Shown in pieces: positions 8,610 through 9,154 of a stretch of DNA of 9,154 bases (positions are counted from its first letter, which is position 1; each line of letters starts with the position of its first letter). The stretch is from positions 1 through 9,154 of the forward strand of contig JAGWAK010000074.1 in assembly GCA_021296435.1 (NCBI GenBank), in the 5' to 3' direction. The stretch comes from Acidimicrobiia bacterium. GTDB taxonomy: Bacteria; Actinomycetota; Acidimicrobiia; Acidimicrobiales; CATQHL01. The notes below the pieces were generated by a model, which worked only from the letters and a program-made list of their open reading frames with translations, ran no database searches and had not been told where the DNA came from. A program made the position numbers and the translations under genes.

Positions 8610-9154
8610 TGCGGGGCGCGGCGTCGCTGGGGGCCGAGGACCGCGCCCTGTTCAGTGGCTTGCTGATCGGCGACGACCGGGACCGCTCGCCCCAGACGGC
8701 CGATGACTTCCGCGGGGCGGGGCTGACCCACCTGCTGGCGGTCTCCGGGCAGAACGTGGCATTCGTGTTGCTGCTGGTGCAGCCGCTGGCGGTGCGGCTC
8801 GGTCTGTGGGGGCGGTGGCTGGCCATCCTGGCGGTACTGGGTCTGTTCGCCACTGTCACCCGATTCGAGCCGTCGGTGCTGCGGGCAACGGCCATGGCCG
8901 CCCTCGCGGTAAGCGTCTGGCTGGCCGGACGGCAGGTCTCGGGGCGGCGGATCCTGGCGCTGGCCGTGGCGGGGCTCGTGCTCGGCCAGCCGCTGCTGGT
9001 GCACTCGCTGGCGTTCCGCCTGTCTGTGGCGGCCTCGGCGGGAATCCTCTTCTGGGCGCCCGGCCTCGCCGAGCGGATCGCTGGGCCGCGGCCGCTGGCC
9101 AAGGCGCTGGCGGTCACGGCAGCCGCGCAACTGGCAGTGGCTCCCCTGGTGATC
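8609..9154 (+). CDS. comEC: ComEC competence core (channel) part, incomplete at the window edge
   Basis: This is the continuation of ComEC in the -1 frame relative to the N-terminal piece. Homology already begins at about 8579 (RVANALREVL), before the first ATG. From ATG 8609 there are 182 open codons to the window end. They include LLIGDDRD (18-25), the family hallmark HLLAVSGQNVAFV (41-53), TRFEPSVLRATAMAALA (84-100) and FRLSVAASAGILF (136-148), with several hydrophobic segments typical of the Competence domain (PF03772). The ATG overlaps the upstream stop as TGATG, so ribosomes ending the first part could restart here. Any C-terminal metallo-beta-lactamase-like domain would lie beyond the window. 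Whether this is a separate gene or part of one frameshifted comEC is undecided; the family call is firm. Confidence 0.9.
   Translation, partial: MRGAASLGAEDRALFSGLLIGDDRDRSPQTADDFRGAGLTHLLAVSGQNVAFVLLLVQPLAVRLGLWGRWLAILAVLGLFATVTRFEPSVLRATAMAALAVSVWLAGRQVSGRRILALAVAGLVLGQPLLVHSLAFRLSVAASAGILFWAPGLAERIAGPRPLAKALAVTAAAQLAVAPLVI

Noticed and set aside
7266..9130. Minus-strand open frames of 435, 379 and 257 aa
   Set aside because: They are antisense to comEA and comEC, have low-complexity composition and show no domain.

Overview
The window is 9,154 bases of GC-rich DNA, except for a visibly more AT-rich first ~250 bases. The gene content points to an actinobacterium, and probably (inference) to the Acidimicrobiia or a neighbouring F420-using lineage. 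The signs are tandem F420-type luciferase-like oxidoreductases, an acyl-CoA-dehydrogenase-associated type of aminoglycoside-phosphotransferase-fold protein, a tRNA without an encoded CCA end, and two genes (leuS, comEA) whose GTG starts sit about where transcription should begin, as in leaderless actinobacterial mRNAs.

Layout. 1-542 is gene-free. 543-~1199 is the decayed 5' part of an IS3-family insertion sequence: an intact orfA, followed by an orfB that is frame-broken and lacks its catalytic DDE domain. 1292-1365 (minus) is tRNA-Ala(GGC), divergent from leuS. 1447-3921 (plus) is a complete leucyl-tRNA synthetase gene. On the minus strand, converging on leuS with a 17-bp 3' overlap, is a probable three-gene operon: phosphotransferase (7151-6099), LLM-class oxidoreductase (6056-5007) and a tandem paralogue of it (4985-3905). 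The last of these carries one frameshift, repairable by removing a single A. From 7321 the plus strand carries the DNA-uptake genes comEA and comEC. comEC is split by a frame change near 8566-8581 and runs off the right edge.

How they fit together. ComEA (membrane-anchored dsDNA binder) and ComEC (inner-membrane channel) form the natural-transformation uptake route and are translationally coupled by a GTGA overlap. In several actinobacteria leuS, comEA, comEC and holA lie in that order on one strand. Here the minus-strand block appears inserted between leuS and comEA; its substrate cannot be told from sequence.

Three coding sequences here (orfB, one LLM gene, comEC) have a frame break. Two of these lie at or near short homopolymer runs, so sequencing or assembly error competes with real decay. 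I do not see a wholly new system. The most interesting items are the inserted F420/phosphotransferase module, the possibly split comEC with a TGATG junction, and an apparent G at position 54 of the tRNA T-loop.
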